In this document: positions 46,001 through 55,112 of the stretch, piece by piece | How the letters are laid out: every line of letters starts with the position of its first letter | How positions within the stretch are numbered: position 1 is the stretch's first letter | From: Priestia megaterium | GTDB lineage: Bacteria > Bacillota > Bacilli > Bacillales > Bacillaceae_H | Direction: 5' to 3' | NCBI RefSeq assembly: GCF_009497655.1 | Contig: NZ_CP023319.1 | Location: forward strand, 5,001 to 69,000 | Length of the DNA: 64,000 nucleotides | Made by a program: the position numbers and the translations under genes | Notes under the pieces: model-generated | Told to the model about the DNA's origin: nothing | The model's input: only the letters and a program-made list of their open reading frames with translations | The model's database searches: none

Positions 46001-49000
46001 CCGGACCATTATAATTGCCATTCGGTGTATACGTGAACGTACCATCTGGATTTACCACAGCCACTCCGTTTGTTGGCGGATCTTGTAAGCTGTACGTCAG
46101 CACCTCTCCATCTGGATCAAACGCTGTAATTTGACTCGACACTGGCGTATCTTCATTGGTAACCAACGTCACCACCACTGGACCTACTGGTGGATCATTT
46201 ACTGGCAGAATCGTAATTGTAATGGTTGAAACCGCCGTTCCTCCTTGGCCATCGCTTACTACGACGCTAAAGCTATCTACCCCGTTGTAATTTTCATTTG
46301 GCGTATACGTGTAGGTTCCGTCTGGATTTACTACCACCGTTCCATTCACCGGACCTGTCAGTAACCCGTACGTTAGGGGATTTCCGTCTACATCCGTTGC
46401 CACCACTTGGCTATTTAAACTCGTGTCTTCGTTGATCACAAACTCATAGTTCGGCACCACTGGTACATCGTTCACTGGCGTGACTGTCACAAATACATTT
46501 GTCACTATAAATGCGCCCGACGGGTCGCTTATTAACACCGTAAATGTATCCGGACCATTATAATTGCCATTTGGCGTATACGTGAACGTACCATCTGGAT
46601 TTACCGCAGCCACTCCGTTTGTTGGCGGATCTTGTAAGCTGTACGTCAGCACCTCTCCATCTGGATCAAACGCTATAATTTGACTCGATACTGCCGTATC
46701 TTCATTGGTAACCAACGTCACCACCACTGGACCTACTGGTGGATCATTTACTGGCAGAATCGTAATCGTGATGGTGGAAATGGCTGTTCCTCCTTGGCCA
46801 TCGCTTACTACGACACTAAAGCTATCTACCCCGTTGTAATTTTCATTTGGCGTATACGTGTAGGTTCCATCTGGATTTACTACCACCGTTCCATTCACCG
46901 GACCTGTCAGTAACCCGTACGTTAGGGGATTTCCGTCTACATCCGTTGCCACCACTTGGCTATTTAAACTCGTGTCTTCATTGATCACAAACTCATAATT
47001 CGGCACCACTGGTGCATCGTTCACTGGCGTAACCGTTACTAATACATTTGTCACTATAAATGCGCCCGACGGGTCGCTTATTAACACCGTAAATGTATCC
47101 GGACCATTATAATTGCCATTTGGTGTATACGTGAACGTACCATCTGGATTTACCACTGCCACTCCGTTTGTTGGCGGATCTTGTAAGCTGTACGTCAGCA
47201 CCTCTCCATCTGGATCAAACGCTGTAATTTGACTCGATACTGCCGTATCTTCGGTTGTAACCAACGTCACCACCACCGGACCTACTGGTGAATCATTTAC
47301 TGGCAGAACCGTAATCGTGATGGTGGAGATGGCTGTTCCTCCTTGGCCGTCGCTTACTAGTACGGTAAATTGGTCAGTTCCATTAAAGTTTGCATTCGGT
47401 GTATAGGTATACATCCCATCTAACCCTACGTTTACTATTCCGTTCACTGGAGCATTTTGTAACGAATAATCCAGCTGATTACCATCAATATCAGTTGCAA
47501 TTACCATAGAAGTTACAGGTGTGTCTTCGTTAGTCGTCAACTGATAATTTGGAACAATTGGAGAATCATTTATTGGAATAACTGTAACGATAACTGATGC
47601 AGTAGCATTTCCTCCTAAGTTATCAGTTATATATACTACAAAAGCATCTGAACCGTTAAAGTTTGCATTCGGTGTATACGTAAATATTCCTGTATTAGAA
47701 TCAATTGTTACTACTCCATTAATGGGTGGGTTTTCAATAGTGTAAACAAGTGGATTTCCATTTACATTAGTAGCAATTACTTGATTTGTTACTGGTGTGT
47801 CTTCATCAGTAGAGATTTGCAAATCCTGTGAAGTTGTAGTTCCGTTTGTTTCAAGGACCGTTACAAAAATAGTCGATAGTGCAGTGGCTCCTTCTGGGTC
47901 TGTTATTAATATGGTGAATTGATCATTACCTATGAAATTGTTATTAGGTGTATAAATGAATGTACCATCTTGATTTATGACAGCTGTACCATTATCTGGA
48001 TTTTGTTGAAGAGTATAGGTTAGAGTAACGTTGTCAGGGTCTGAAGCAGGTATGCTGCTTGTAACAGGAAGATTAATGGTCGTTGTAACAGCTCTATCTC
48101 CTCCTACTGGCGGATCGTTTACAGGCACGATTGTTAAGGTCACAGTAGAAAGGGAAGTTCCTCCTTTACCATCTGATACCAGCACACCAAAAGTATCCAT
48201 TCCGTTATAATTTAAATTTGGTGTATAGGTAAATACTCCATTTGCCCCTAATACAACACTTCCATTTGACGGAGGCGGATTCAGCAAAGTAAATGTCAAC
48301 GGATCCCCATCTGGATCAAAAGCTGGAATTTGATTTGTAAGAGGTGTATCTTCATTAATTGTAAATGCTAAATCAGCGGTGATTGGAGGGTCATTCACTG
48401 GAATTACGTTTATTGTAACGGTCGAAACCGCCGTTCCCCCCTGACCATCTGACACCAATACCGTAAATTGATCTGTCCCATTAAAATCTAGGTTTGGCTG
48501 GTAGCTAAATGTTCCATCTCCATTCACCACAGCTACTCCGTTTACTGGCGCAGCCTGTAGCTGATAACTAAGAGGATTTCCATCCACATCTGTCCCTACC
48601 ACTACTCCTACCACAGGACTATCTTCTTGCGTACTGAACGTGTAGTTCGGCACCGTTGGTGCATCATTCACTGGCGTGACTGTTACCGTCACCGTTGAAA
48701 CTGCCGTTCCTCCTTGACCATCTGACACCAACACGGTAAACTGATCCGTCCCATTAAAGTTCAGGTTCGGCTGATAACTAAACGTTCCATCCGTATTCAC
48801 CACGGCCACTCCGTTGCCTGGTGCCGTTTGTAGGCTAAACGTTAACGGGTTTCCATCGGGATCTACCGCCACTACTTGATTGATTAACGTGCTATCTTCC
48901 GCAATCGTAAAGCTAACATTGGACGTAGTTGGGGGATCATTGACAGGGATAACGTTGATGGTCACCGTTGAAACTGCCGTTCCTCCCTGACCGTCTGACA

Positions 49001-52000
49001 CCAATACCGTAAACTGATCCGTCCCATTAAAATTCAAGTTTGGTTGATAACTAAACGTTCCATTTGCATTCACGGCAGCTATTCCATTTGTTGGACCATT
49101 TTGCAGCTCATAACTAAGAGGATTTCCATCCACGTCCGTTCCTACCACTGCTCCTACCACAGGGCTGTCTTCTTGCGTACTAAACGTGTAATTTGGCACC
49201 GTCGGTGCATCATTCACTGGCGTGACTATTACCGTCACCGTTGAAACTGCCGTTCCTCCTTGGCCATCTGACACCAACACGGTAAACTGATCCGTCCCAT
49301 TAAAGTTCAGGTTCGGCTGATAACTAAACGTTCCATCCGTATTCACCACGGCCACTCCGTTGCCCGGTGCCGTTTGTAAGCTAAACGTTAACGGATTTCC
49401 ATCGGGATCTACCGCCACTACTTGATTGATTAACGTGCTATCTTCCGCAATCGTAAAACTAACATTGGACGTAATTGGGGGATCATTGACAGGGATAACG
49501 TTGATGGTCACCGTTGAAACCGCCGTTCCTCCCTGACCGTCTGACACCAATACCGTAAACTGATCCGTCCCATTAAAATTCAGGTTTGGTTGATAACTAA
49601 ACGTTCCATCTGCATTCACGGCAGCTATTCCATTTGTTGGACCATTTTGCAGCTCATAACTAAGAGGGTTTCCATCCACGTCCGTTCCTACCACTGCTCC
49701 TACCACAGGACTGTCTTCTTGCGTACTAAACGTGTAATTTGGCACCGTCGGTGCATCATTCACTGGCGTGACTATTACCGTCACCGTTGAAACTGCCGTT
49801 CCTCCTTGGCCATCTGACACCAACACGGTAAACTGATCCGTCCCATTAAAGTTCAGGTTCGGCTGGTAGCTAAACGTTCCATCCGTATTCACCACGGCCA
49901 CTCCGTTGCCCGGTGCCGTTTGTAGGCTAAACGTTAACGGATTTCCATCGGGATCTACCGCCACTACTTGATTGATTAACGTGCTATCTTCCGCAATCGT
50001 AAAACTAACATTGGACGTAATTGGGGGATCATTGACAGGGATAACGTTGATGGTCACCGTTGAAACCGCCGTTCCTCCCTGACCGTCTGACACCAATACC
50101 GTAAACTGATCCGTCCCATTAAAATTCAAGTTTGGTTGATAACTAAACGTTCCATTTGCATTCACGGCAGCTATTCCATTTGTTGGACTATTTTGCAGCT
50201 CATAACTAAGAGGATTTCCATCCACGTCCGTTCCTACCACTGCTCCTACCACAGGGCTGTCTTCTTGCGTACTAAACGTGTAATTTGGCACCGTCGGTGC
50301 ATCATTCACTGGCGTGACTATTACCGTCACCGTTGAAACTGCCGTTCCTCCTTGGCCATCTGACACCAACACGGTAAACTGATCCGTCCCATTAAAGTTC
50401 AGGTTCGGCTGATAACTAAACGTTCCATCCGTATTCACCACGGCCACTCCGTTGCCCGGTGCCGTTTGTAAGCTAAACGTTAACGGATTTCCATCGGGAT
50501 CTACCGCCACTACTTGATTGATTAACGTGCTATCTTCCGCAATCGTAAAACTAACATTGGACGTAATTGGGGGATCATTGACAGGGATAACGTTGATGGT
50601 CACCGTTGAAACCGCCGTTCCTCCCTGACCGTCTGACACCAATACCGTAAACTGATCCGTCCCATTAAAATTCAAGTTTGGTTGATAACTAAACGTTCCA
50701 TTTGCATTCACGGCAGCTATTCCATTTGTTGGACCATTTTGCAGCTCATAACTAAGAGGATTTCCATCCACGTCCGTTCCTACCACTGCTCCTACCACAG
50801 GACTGTCTTCTTGCGTACTAAACGTGTAATTTGGCACCGTCGGTGCATCATTCACTGGCGTGACTATTACCGTCACCGTTGAAACTGCCGTTCCTCCTTG
50901 GCCATCTGACACCAACACGGTAAACTGATCCGTCCCATTAAAGTTCAGGTTCGGCTGGTAGCTAAACGTTCCATCTGCATTTACCACGGCCACTCCGTTG
51001 CCCGGTGCCGTTTGTAGGCTAAACGTTAACGGGTTTCCATCAGGATCTACCGCCACTACTCGGTTGATTAACGTGCTATCTTCCGCAATCGTAAAGCTAA
51101 CATTGGACGTAATTGGGGGATCATTGACAGGGATAACGTTGATGGTCACCGTCGAAACCGCCGTTCCTCCTTGGCCATCTGACACCAATACCGTAAATTG
51201 ATCACTTCCATTAAAATTCAAGTTTGGTTGATAACTAAACGTTCCATTTGCATTTACTACTGCTACTCCATTTGTTGGCCTATTTTGCAGCTGATAGCTA
51301 AGAGAATTCCCATCTACATCGGTCCCTACGACTGCTCCTACCACAGGACTGTCTTCTTGCGTACTAAACGTGTAATTTGGCACCGTCGGTGCATCATTCA
51401 CTGGCGTGACTATTACCGTCACCGTTGAAACTGCCGTTCCTCCTTGGCCATCTGACACCAACACGGTAAACTGATCCGTCCCATTAAAGTTCAGGTTCGG
51501 CTGGTAGCTAAACGTTCCATCTGCATTCACCACGGCCACTCCGTTGCCCGGTGCCGTTTGTAGGCTAAACGTTAGCGGGTTTCCATCAGGATCTACCGCC
51601 ACTACTCGGTTGATTAACGTGCTATCTTCCGCAATCGTAAAGCTAACATTGGACGTAATTGGGGGATCATTGACAGGGATAACGTTGATGGTCACCGTCG
51701 AAACCGCCGTTCCTCCTTGGCCATCTGACACCAATACCGTAAATTGATCACTTCCATTAAAATTCAAGTTTGGTTGATAACTAAACGTTCCATTTGCATT
51801 TACTACTGCTACTCCATTTGTTGGCCTATTTTGCAGCTGATAGCTAAGAGAATTCCCATCTACATCGGTCCCTACGACTGCTCCTACCACAGGGCTATCT
51901 TCTTGTGTAGTAAACGTGTAGTTTGGCACCGTCGGTGCATCGTTCACCGGCGTTACTGTCACTGTTACTGTCGAAACGGCCGTGCCTCCCTGACCATCTG

Positions 52001-53897
52001 AGACCAACACGGTAAACTGATCGCTTCCGTTGAAATTTAAATTGGGGGTATACGTGTAACCTCCACTATTAGTTACGGTAACTGTTCCGTTTGTTGGTGG
52101 AGATTGTAATTGGAAGGTAAGTAAGTCACCATCTACATCTGTAGCTTGTATCTGACCAACTAAAGGGGTATCTTCATTAGTGATAACTGCATAGTTTTGA
52201 GTAACAGGATTATCGTTTACAGGCGTATTGATTATGGTAACTACAGAGGTAGCTGTTCCTCCTTGCCCATCGTCTACAATAACTGTAAATTGATCCGTTC
52301 CGTTAAAGTTTAAATTTGGGGTATAGACAAATTGACCATTAGGATTAACAGTTACTATTCCATTAGTCGGCCTCGTACCAACACGATAAGTTAGAGGATT
52401 CCCATCAATATCACTGCCAATGACTGTTCCAATAGCTACAGTATCTTCAGGGTTTGTAATAGTATAATTTGGAACTGTGGGAGGAGTGTTAATAGCTGTT
52501 ACACTATTGACAGGAGAAGCACCTGATCCTGTTAATACGTTTCCTGGTGTACTTTCAAATTGGTAATTAATAAAAACTTGATTGCCAAGAGAAGAGATTG
52601 ATGTTAGAGGGCCAGCTACTCTAACCTGATATGTCAAAACCCGAGTTTGATTAATATTTAATGTACCAAGCGACAAACCATTTCGGATATCTGCATTTGT
52701 CTGAGTAACTCCATCCACTTGCAAACTATTAGGAATAAAGGTTGTTGCTGAAGACAATGGATCTGTAGCTATTAGAACATTGGCCGAAGCTGTGCCGGTA
52801 TTACTTACTTGGACTGTATAAGTAATAATATCTCCTGTTCGAGCAGATGTAGCATTAGCAGACTTCGATACATTTAAAACAGGCGCATTAATATCTACTT
52901 GAAGAGCTAAAGCACTAATAACGTAAGTATCTCCATTTGTCGTCCCACGTACGACGGCACTGGTTTGGTTATTTGATAACCGAGCTGAGACGTCAATATT
53001 GGTAATATCCCACCCCTGCCTAGCACCCGATAAGCTTCCTCCGGGTGTGCTATTTAAACTGCCAAATTGTCCACTTGTATCTAATACACCACTATCATTA
53101 TTAATTTGAGAAGCAAAAAAGTTATTTATAGGATTATTCGGTCCCGAAACTGGTTGCAAAGCTGCAACCGTAGGGCCGAATTGGAGCTGATCACCTACTA
53201 TAGCTGAATCCCCTTCAATAGCACTTACTAATAATCTACCATTTACTGTTCCTGTAATAGGTGTACCAAATCCAGTTACAGCTGCAGTAGAGCTTCCTGT
53301 AGATGAACTGGTCAATTCTGCTCCAACAAAAATAGACAAGTTTCGAGATTTCTGTAACGGATCAGCATATACTACGGCCAATGTCCACCCAGCTGCATTT
53401 GCATTGTTTTCTGTTGTACTTTGTGTTCCAGGAACACCCTGTACTGAATACGTACCTGCTTGAGAAATCAAATTTGTCACGTTTGCACTGCGCACATAAT
53501 AAAAGCTTGAAGTCGTTAAGGTAAAACGTGTTGCTGTATCTGGCTGCACACTAACTGTTCTGATAGGAGTAATAAAAGTCACAGCGTTATTTAAAGCTGC
53601 GCTAACATCTTCTCCACCATAAAGATAGCTTCCACCCCATATTAATTCTGCATAAAGAATTTGAGTAGTGCTAGATGGGAGTCTTAAAACTGCACTAGAA
53701 GAGTTTTGCAGATAATTTGCCGTAGTTCCTGTAGGAAACGATCCATCTATGGAGCTTGGATTTACACTGAAAAAAGTTCCTATTGAGCCTGCTGTTCCAG
53801 GAGCATTAGCATTGGCTTGCTTATTTAAGCCAAAAGTGTTTCCTGTAAATGTAACAGCCCCATTAGCGTTGGTTAAAAACCGATTAACATATGGCAT
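40086..53897 (-). CDS. giant 4603-residue tandem-95/cadherin-like repeat protein with DUF11 domain
   Basis: One open frame of 13.8 kb; ATG with GAGGTG upstream. Residues 1-330 are a unique beta-rich head (MPYVNRFLTNANGAVTF), with no signal peptide. About 340-470 is a DUF11 domain (LNVSKSANATSARTGDIITY). From about 480 on I count some 45 units of about 91 residues of the tandem-95/Ig-like type (PVND-P, EDTP/EDS, VDGNPLTY, PTNG, G-F-Y-PN-NFNG-D-FTV-VSDGQGGTA). Units 3-15 and 20-31 are near-identical two-unit blocks; others are diverged. The tail has a basic linker (SNTKKKSLRDPRKTKSKGK) with four Cys nearby and a last unit ending KFVIRK. No LPXTG or membrane anchor. Probably a very long fibre on the spore surface, released from the mother cell; this role is inferred. 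Confidence 0.93.
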   Translation of the reverse strand: MPYVNRFLTNANGAVTFTGNTFGLNKQANANAPGTAGSIGTFFSVNPSSIDGSFPTGTTANYLQNSSSAVLRLPSSTTQILYAELIWGGSYLYGGEDVSAALNNAVTFITPIRTVSVQPDTATRFTLTTSSFYYVRSANVTNLISQAGTYSVQGVPGTQSTTENNANAAGWTLAVVYADPLQKSRNLSIFVGAELTSSSTGSSTAAVTGFGTPITGTVNGRLLVSAIEGDSAIVGDQLQFGPTVAALQPVSGPNNPINNFFASQINNDSGVLDTSGQFGSLNSTPGGSLSGARQGWDITNIDVSARLSNNQTSAVVRGTTNGDTYVISALALQVDINAPVLNVSKSANATSARTGDIITYTVQVSNTGTASANVLIATDPLSSATTFIPNSLQVDGVTQTNADIRNGLSLGTLNINQTRVLTYQVRVAGPLTSISSLGNQVFINYQFESTPGNVLTGSGASPVNSVTAINTPPTVPNYTITNPEDTVAIGTVIGSDIDGNPLTYRVGTRPTNGIVTVNPNGQFVYTPNLNFNGTDQFTVIVDDGQGGTATSVVTIINTPVNDNPVTQNYAVITNEDTPLVGQIQATDVDGDLLTFQLQSPPTNGTVTVTNSGGYTYTPNLNFNGSDQFTVLVSDGQGGTAVSTVTVTVTPVNDAPTVPNYTFTTQEDSPVVGAVVGTDVDGNSLSYQLQNRPTNGVAVVNANGTFSYQPNLNFNGSDQFTVLVSDGQGGTAVSTVTINVIPVNDPPITSNVSFTIAEDSTLINRVVAVDPDGNPLTFSLQTAPGNGVAVVNADGTFSYQPNLNFNGTDQFTVLVSDGQGGTAVSTVTVIVTPVNDAPTVPNYTFSTQEDSPVVGAVVGTDVDGNSLSYQLQNRPTNGVAVVNANGTFSYQPNLNFNGSDQFTVLVSDGQGGTAVSTVTINVIPVNDPPITSNVSFTIAEDSTLINRVVAVDPDGNPLTFSLQTAPGNGVAVVNADGTFSYQPNLNFNGTDQFTVLVSDGQGGTAVSTVTVIVTPVNDAPTVPNYTFSTQEDSPVVGAVVGTDVDGNPLSYELQNGPTNGIAAVNANGTFSYQPNLNFNGTDQFTVLVSDGQGGTAVSTVTINVIPVNDPPITSNVSFTIAEDSTLINQVVAVDPDGNPLTFSLQTAPGNGVAVVNTDGTFSYQPNLNFNGTDQFTVLVSDGQGGTAVSTVTVIVTPVNDAPTVPNYTFSTQEDSPVVGAVVGTDVDGNPLSYELQNSPTNGIAAVNANGTFSYQPNLNFNGTDQFTVLVSDGQGGTAVSTVTINVIPVNDPPITSNVSFTIAEDSTLINQVVAVDPDGNPLTFSLQTAPGNGVAVVNTDGTFSYQPNLNFNGTDQFTVLVSDGQGGTAVSTVTVIVTPVNDAPTVPNYTFSTQEDSPVVGAVVGTDVDGNPLSYELQNGPTNGIAAVNADGTFSYQPNLNFNGTDQFTVLVSDGQGGTAVSTVTINVIPVNDPPITSNVSFTIAEDSTLINQVVAVDPDGNPLTFSLQTAPGNGVAVVNTDGTFSYQPNLNFNGTDQFTVLVSDGQGGTAVSTVTVIVTPVNDAPTVPNYTFSTQEDSPVVGAVVGTDVDGNPLSYELQNGPTNGIAAVNANGTFSYQPNLNFNGTDQFTVLVSDGQGGTAVSTVTINVIPVNDPPTTSNVSFTIAEDSTLINQVVAVDPDGNPLTFSLQTAPGNGVAVVNTDGTFSYQPNLNFNGTDQFTVLVSDGQGGTAVSTVTVTVTPVNDAPTVPNYTFSTQEDSPVVGVVVGTDVDGNPLSYQLQAAPVNGVAVVNGDGTFSYQPNLDFNGTDQFTVLVSDGQGGTAVSTVTINVIPVNDPPITADLAFTINEDTPLTNQIPAFDPDGDPLTFTLLNPPPSNGSVVLGANGVFTYTPNLNYNGMDTFGVLVSDGKGGTSLSTVTLTIVPVNDPPVGGDRAVTTTINLPVTSSIPASDPDNVTLTYTLQQNPDNGTAVINQDGTFIYTPNNNFIGNDQFTILITDPEGATALSTIFVTVLETNGTTTSQDLQISTDEDTPVTNQVIATNVNGNPLVYTIENPPINGVVTIDSNTGIFTYTPNANFNGSDAFVVYITDNLGGNATASVIVTVIPINDSPIVPNYQLTTNEDTPVTSMVIATDIDGNQLDYSLQNAPVNGIVNVGLDGMYTYTPNANFNGTDQFTVLVSDGQGGTAISTITITVLPVNDSPVGPVVVTLVTTEDTAVSSQITAFDPDGEVLTYSLQDPPTNGVAVVNPDGTFTYTPNGNYNGPDTFTVLISDPSGAFIVTNVLVTVTPVNDAPVVPNYEFVINEDTSLNSQVVATDVDGNPLTYGLLTGPVNGTVVVNPDGTYTYTPNENYNGVDSFSVVVSDGQGGTAISTITITILPVNDPPVGPVVVTLVTNEDTAVSSQIIAFDPDGEVLTYSLQDPPTNGVAAVNPDGTFTYTPNGNYNGPDTFTVLISDPSGAFIVTNVFVTVTPVNDVPVVPNYEFVINEDTSLNSQVVATDVDGNPLTYGLLTGPVNGTVVVNPDGTYTYTPNENYNGVDSFSVVVSDGQGGTAVSTITITILPVNDPPVGPVVVTLVTNEDTPVSSQITAFDPDGEVLTYSLQDPPTNGVAVVNPDGTFTYTPNGNYNGPDTFTVLISDPSGAFIVTNVFVTVTPVNDVPVVPNYEFVINEDTSLNSQVVATDVDGNPLTYGLLTGPVNGTVVVNPDGTYTYTPNENYNGVDSFSVVVSDGQGGTAVSTITITILPVNDPPVGPVVVTLVTNEDTAVSSQITAFDPDGEVLTYSLQDPPTNGVAVVNPDGTFTYTPNENYNGPDTFTVLISDPSGAFIVTNVLVTVTPVNDAPVVPNYEFVINEDTSLNSQVVATDVDGNPLTYGLLTGPANGTVVVNSNGTYTYTPNENYNGVDSFSVVVSDGQGGTAISTITITILPVNDPPVGPVVVTLVTNEDTAVSSQITAFDPDGEVLTYSLQDPPTNGVAVVNPDGTFTYTPNENYNGPDTFTVLISDPSGAFIVTNVFVTVTPVNDVPVVPNYEFVINEDTSLNSQVVATDVDGNPLTYGLLTGPVNGTVVVNPDGTYTYTPNENYNGVDSFSVVVSDGQGGTAISTITITILPVNDPPVGPVVVTLVTNEDTPVSSQITAFDPDGEVLTYSLQDPPTNGVAVVNPDGTFTYTPNGNYNGPDTFTVLISDPSGAFIVTNVFVTVTPVNDVPVVPNYEFVINEDTSLNSQVVATDVDGNPLTYGLLTGPANGTVVVNSDGTYTYTPNENYNGVDSFSVVVSDGQGETAVSTITITILPVNDPPVGPDVITVTTFEESPVTGQIVATDPEGDPLTYTLQDLPTNGTAVINQEGLFTYVPNENFAGNDTFTVRIADPAGQFIITNVFVIVIPVEQPPTVPNYSVTTPENQSVTGQVVGSDPNGDLLTYRLGTSPVNGSAVVNIDGSFIYSPNSNYVGPDLFTVIVEDSTGLTAVSIVNVTVIDVNSSPITSDVILQTIENVAISGQVFATDPDDNLLIFSLSGTPFNGTAVVNPDGTFLYTPNPNFIGLDSFTVEVRDSRGASAQSLVTISVIRVNQPPIVVDLSLSTVQGQFVTGQVPAFDPEGDPLVYGLNLAPLNGTAIINSDGTFTYTPNPSFVGTDSFSVFARDPLGNQGFGTITVEVQSQDLPISAEGLTLTTLANQPVSGSIATVNPAGSPLSYAVAIPPSNGTVVLNQDGTLVYTPNPGFTGEDIFDIVVIDSAGNQSIANAVVTVVVGDRISVVNSEITTLFNTPVSGQVSATNLSGNQLFYTLTSNPNSGSVIVNPDGTFIYTPNTGFFGTDQFQVLVSDVLGNTAVATISVVTQGPIEQAPIVANQALSTTEQQPVTGSIVAIDPQGEALTYTLLGGPVNGILILNPDGTFTYTPNPGFVGTDSFTVSVQNETGLNAATTVQITVTQLANQIVASNTIVRTVEGQSVNGELSVRDQLNRPLTYTLNNLPAYGTVILNPDGTFVYTPTPGVSGTDQFDVLVQNDQGDQAIASVSIIIDPVQSTITPQDITVQTQQGVTVSGTISATDNLGRPIRFSLNASPSNGAAVVNADGTFSYTPSPAFFGVDSFTVLIQNDRGDSAIGIVRIVVQEQQDSIVVTPLTLQGVTNQPVTGQVTAVDALGNPLTYQVQSLPANGTVNFNPDGSFSYTSNPGFTGIDSFTVIVTNNLGQSATTSVTVLIQGVNDLITVENQLLTTPTGQIIESQIIATDALGRPLTFAVATPPTNGVLVLRSDGTFSYTPNLGFIGQDQFVVSVRNSDGQQAFSIVTINSTASNNIITPGNNTFATLQGVQVVGNIQVTNLLERPLNYTLATAPLSGSVTVDSNGRFVYQPAPNFVGTDTFTVLVRDDLGTELLVVVTVVVGRDPQPPNVVGQVIKLFVNTLTTGQLIAFDPNSLPLTYQAITGPQNGQFRINQNTGQFIYVPNVNFVGTDTVIIRVTNSDGASSEAALTFIVERRVSPAPTPVPGKSNTKKKSLRDPRKTKSKGKCPIKVSDQCIKGTINKKICGEIDACTVKNLPLKYQIVKGTKNGKFKLNTETGEFIYIPNVNFIGEDSAVVQIVSIEGESVQVTIKFVIRK
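44010..47306 (-). repeat. C/D block: about six copies of a 549-bp two-domain repeat
   Basis: Units 20-31 of the giant protein alternate the forms VGPVVVTLVTNEDT and VVPNYEFVINEDT; the DNA period is 549 bp (183 residues) with few differences among copies. Confidence 0.85.
48400..51953 (-). repeat. A/B block: six and a half copies of a 546-bp two-domain repeat
   Basis: Units 3-15 alternate TVPNYTFSTQEDSPVV and ITSNVSFTIAEDSTLI forms with a 546-bp (182-residue) period. Near-identity suggests recent expansion or gene conversion and makes assembly collapse possible. Confidence 0.85.
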
Positions 53898-53929
53898 TTA
53901 CTCACCTCTGATAACAAAATAAATCGTAA

Positions 53930-53960
53930 CAGTATATGTAAAGTACCAATAGAAATGTGT
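53930..53960 (-). promoter_or_regulatory. sigma-K-like promoter of the giant gene
   Basis: Minus strand ACACAT (53955-53960), 16 bp, CATATACTG (53930-53938), 33 bp before the ATG. The spacing equals that of the other shared elements, but the -35 part matches only at ACA. Confidence 0.4.
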
Positions 53961-54073
53961 ATATAGACCCGTCTTATTTTGGGTACAAAAGATAATATTT
54001 TTCAGATTGTTAAATCGTAACAACGCTCGTTCTGACTTAAAATATGTATAAATAATATTATCTGTTTTCTAAT

Positions 54074-54967
54074 TTAGGAGTCTAAAAAGTTATAAAAAAT
54101 CCTACTCCCACCGTTTCGCTGAACTTCTTTTCTACGCTCAATCACAAATATTCCTCTAATCGTTCCAAAAAAATAAGCTGCAAAGTTAGTTTTTATACGA
54201 TTGCTTTTATAAGCAAAAACAGTCTCTTTAAACGCTTGAACAGGAAGGAAACTTAAATCTTCCAGGGGCTTTTCTAAACAACTCGCTTTGTAAGCTAATC
54301 GGACTTTTCTCCATAAATCATAAATATCATCTGCACATGAAAAAAAAGGTGTTACAGCATTTTTAAAAGATTTTGGTATGTAAGATGGTACATAATCAGA
54401 CGAGAGTTTAAAATTAACATCACTACGTATATATTTATTTAAATCTTTTAAAGATAAATTATAGGTAGACTGTTTTTTTGTGTCTTTACTCTTACTCTCC
54501 CAAGCGTTCTCAGTATTTTCTGTTTTAACATCTGCTTCAACATTAGACTCTAAGTCAAGCTGTAAATACTTAACCCAGTGATTAAAAAAAGGGTGGTTCA
54601 CAAATAAGTGCACTGGATTTCCCTTTCCATTGTTACGAGGGCAACGACGATATACAGTAATAATTTGTCCTTGTTTTCGTAGTTCTTTTAAATGACGATC
54701 GATTGTTCCTTTTGACTTTTCGTAGGTTTTACCTAAATATGTACTACCAGGAAAGCAAAATCCTTTTTCTGCAGCAAACCAACAAAACCGGTCTAAAGCT
54801 TTTCTAGTTCCTTCGTGGAGACGGTAAAATTTCTCTCCGTAAAGGTTGATAATTTCTTTAAGTAATTTTCGTTTCATTGATTGATGTTGAGAACGGTTTT
54901 CTATGAAACTCTGATAATTTTTCATATAATCAAATTCTTCTGTCGTAAGCATACGCGTAGTAGACAT
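54074..54967 (-). CDS. winged-helix plasmid replication-type protein
   Basis: 297 residues, ATG with AAGGAGAGG upstream. Residues about 45-110 (RKALDRFCWFAAEKGFCFPG, YLGKTYEKSKGTIDRHLKEL) form a helix-turn-helix/winged helix like those in plasmid and phage replication organisers. The rest is polar, with a conserved-looking C-terminal part (KTNFAAYFFGTIRGIFVIE). Similar proteins occur on large Bacillus plasmids, function unproven. It is transcribed away from the rep gene; between them are a candidate RNA and the iterons, so a part in replication control is likely. Confidence 0.65.
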   Translation of the reverse strand: MSTTRMLTTEEFDYMKNYQSFIENRSQHQSMKRKLLKEIINLYGEKFYRLHEGTRKALDRFCWFAAEKGFCFPGSTYLGKTYEKSKGTIDRHLKELRKQGQIITVYRRCPRNNGKGNPVHLFVNHPFFNHWVKYLQLDLESNVEADVKTENTENAWESKSKDTKKQSTYNLSLKDLNKYIRSDVNFKLSSDYVPSYIPKSFKNAVTPFFSCADDIYDLWRKVRLAYKASCLEKPLEDLSFLPVQAFKETVFAYKSNRIKTNFAAYFFGTIRGIFVIERRKEVQRNGGSRIFYNFLDS

Positions 54968-55000
54968 TAGTCTATCCTCTCCTTTTTAGGAACAAAAAAA

Positions 55001-55034
55001 GACATCGCATCCCAGAAAATAGGAAAACGATGTC
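55001..55034. terminator. hairpin with T-runs in the leader of the winged-helix gene
   Basis: GACATCG / CGATGTC stem with T-runs on both strands (TTTTTTT on minus, TTTTTT on plus). It lies 34 bp before the ATG at 54967, so for that gene it could act as a leader attenuator. Confidence 0.55.
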
Positions 55035-55112
55035 GGATTTTTTGATAGACTACGCCCTTGAAATAAATTTAATTATCCGATAAAATAAAGGCGTAACTAA
55101 ATTTATGTATTA

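Noticed and set aside
42336-52001. Many short plus-strand frames opposite the giant gene, recurring every 546 or 549 bp
   Set aside because: They repeat only because the coding repeats on the other strand do.
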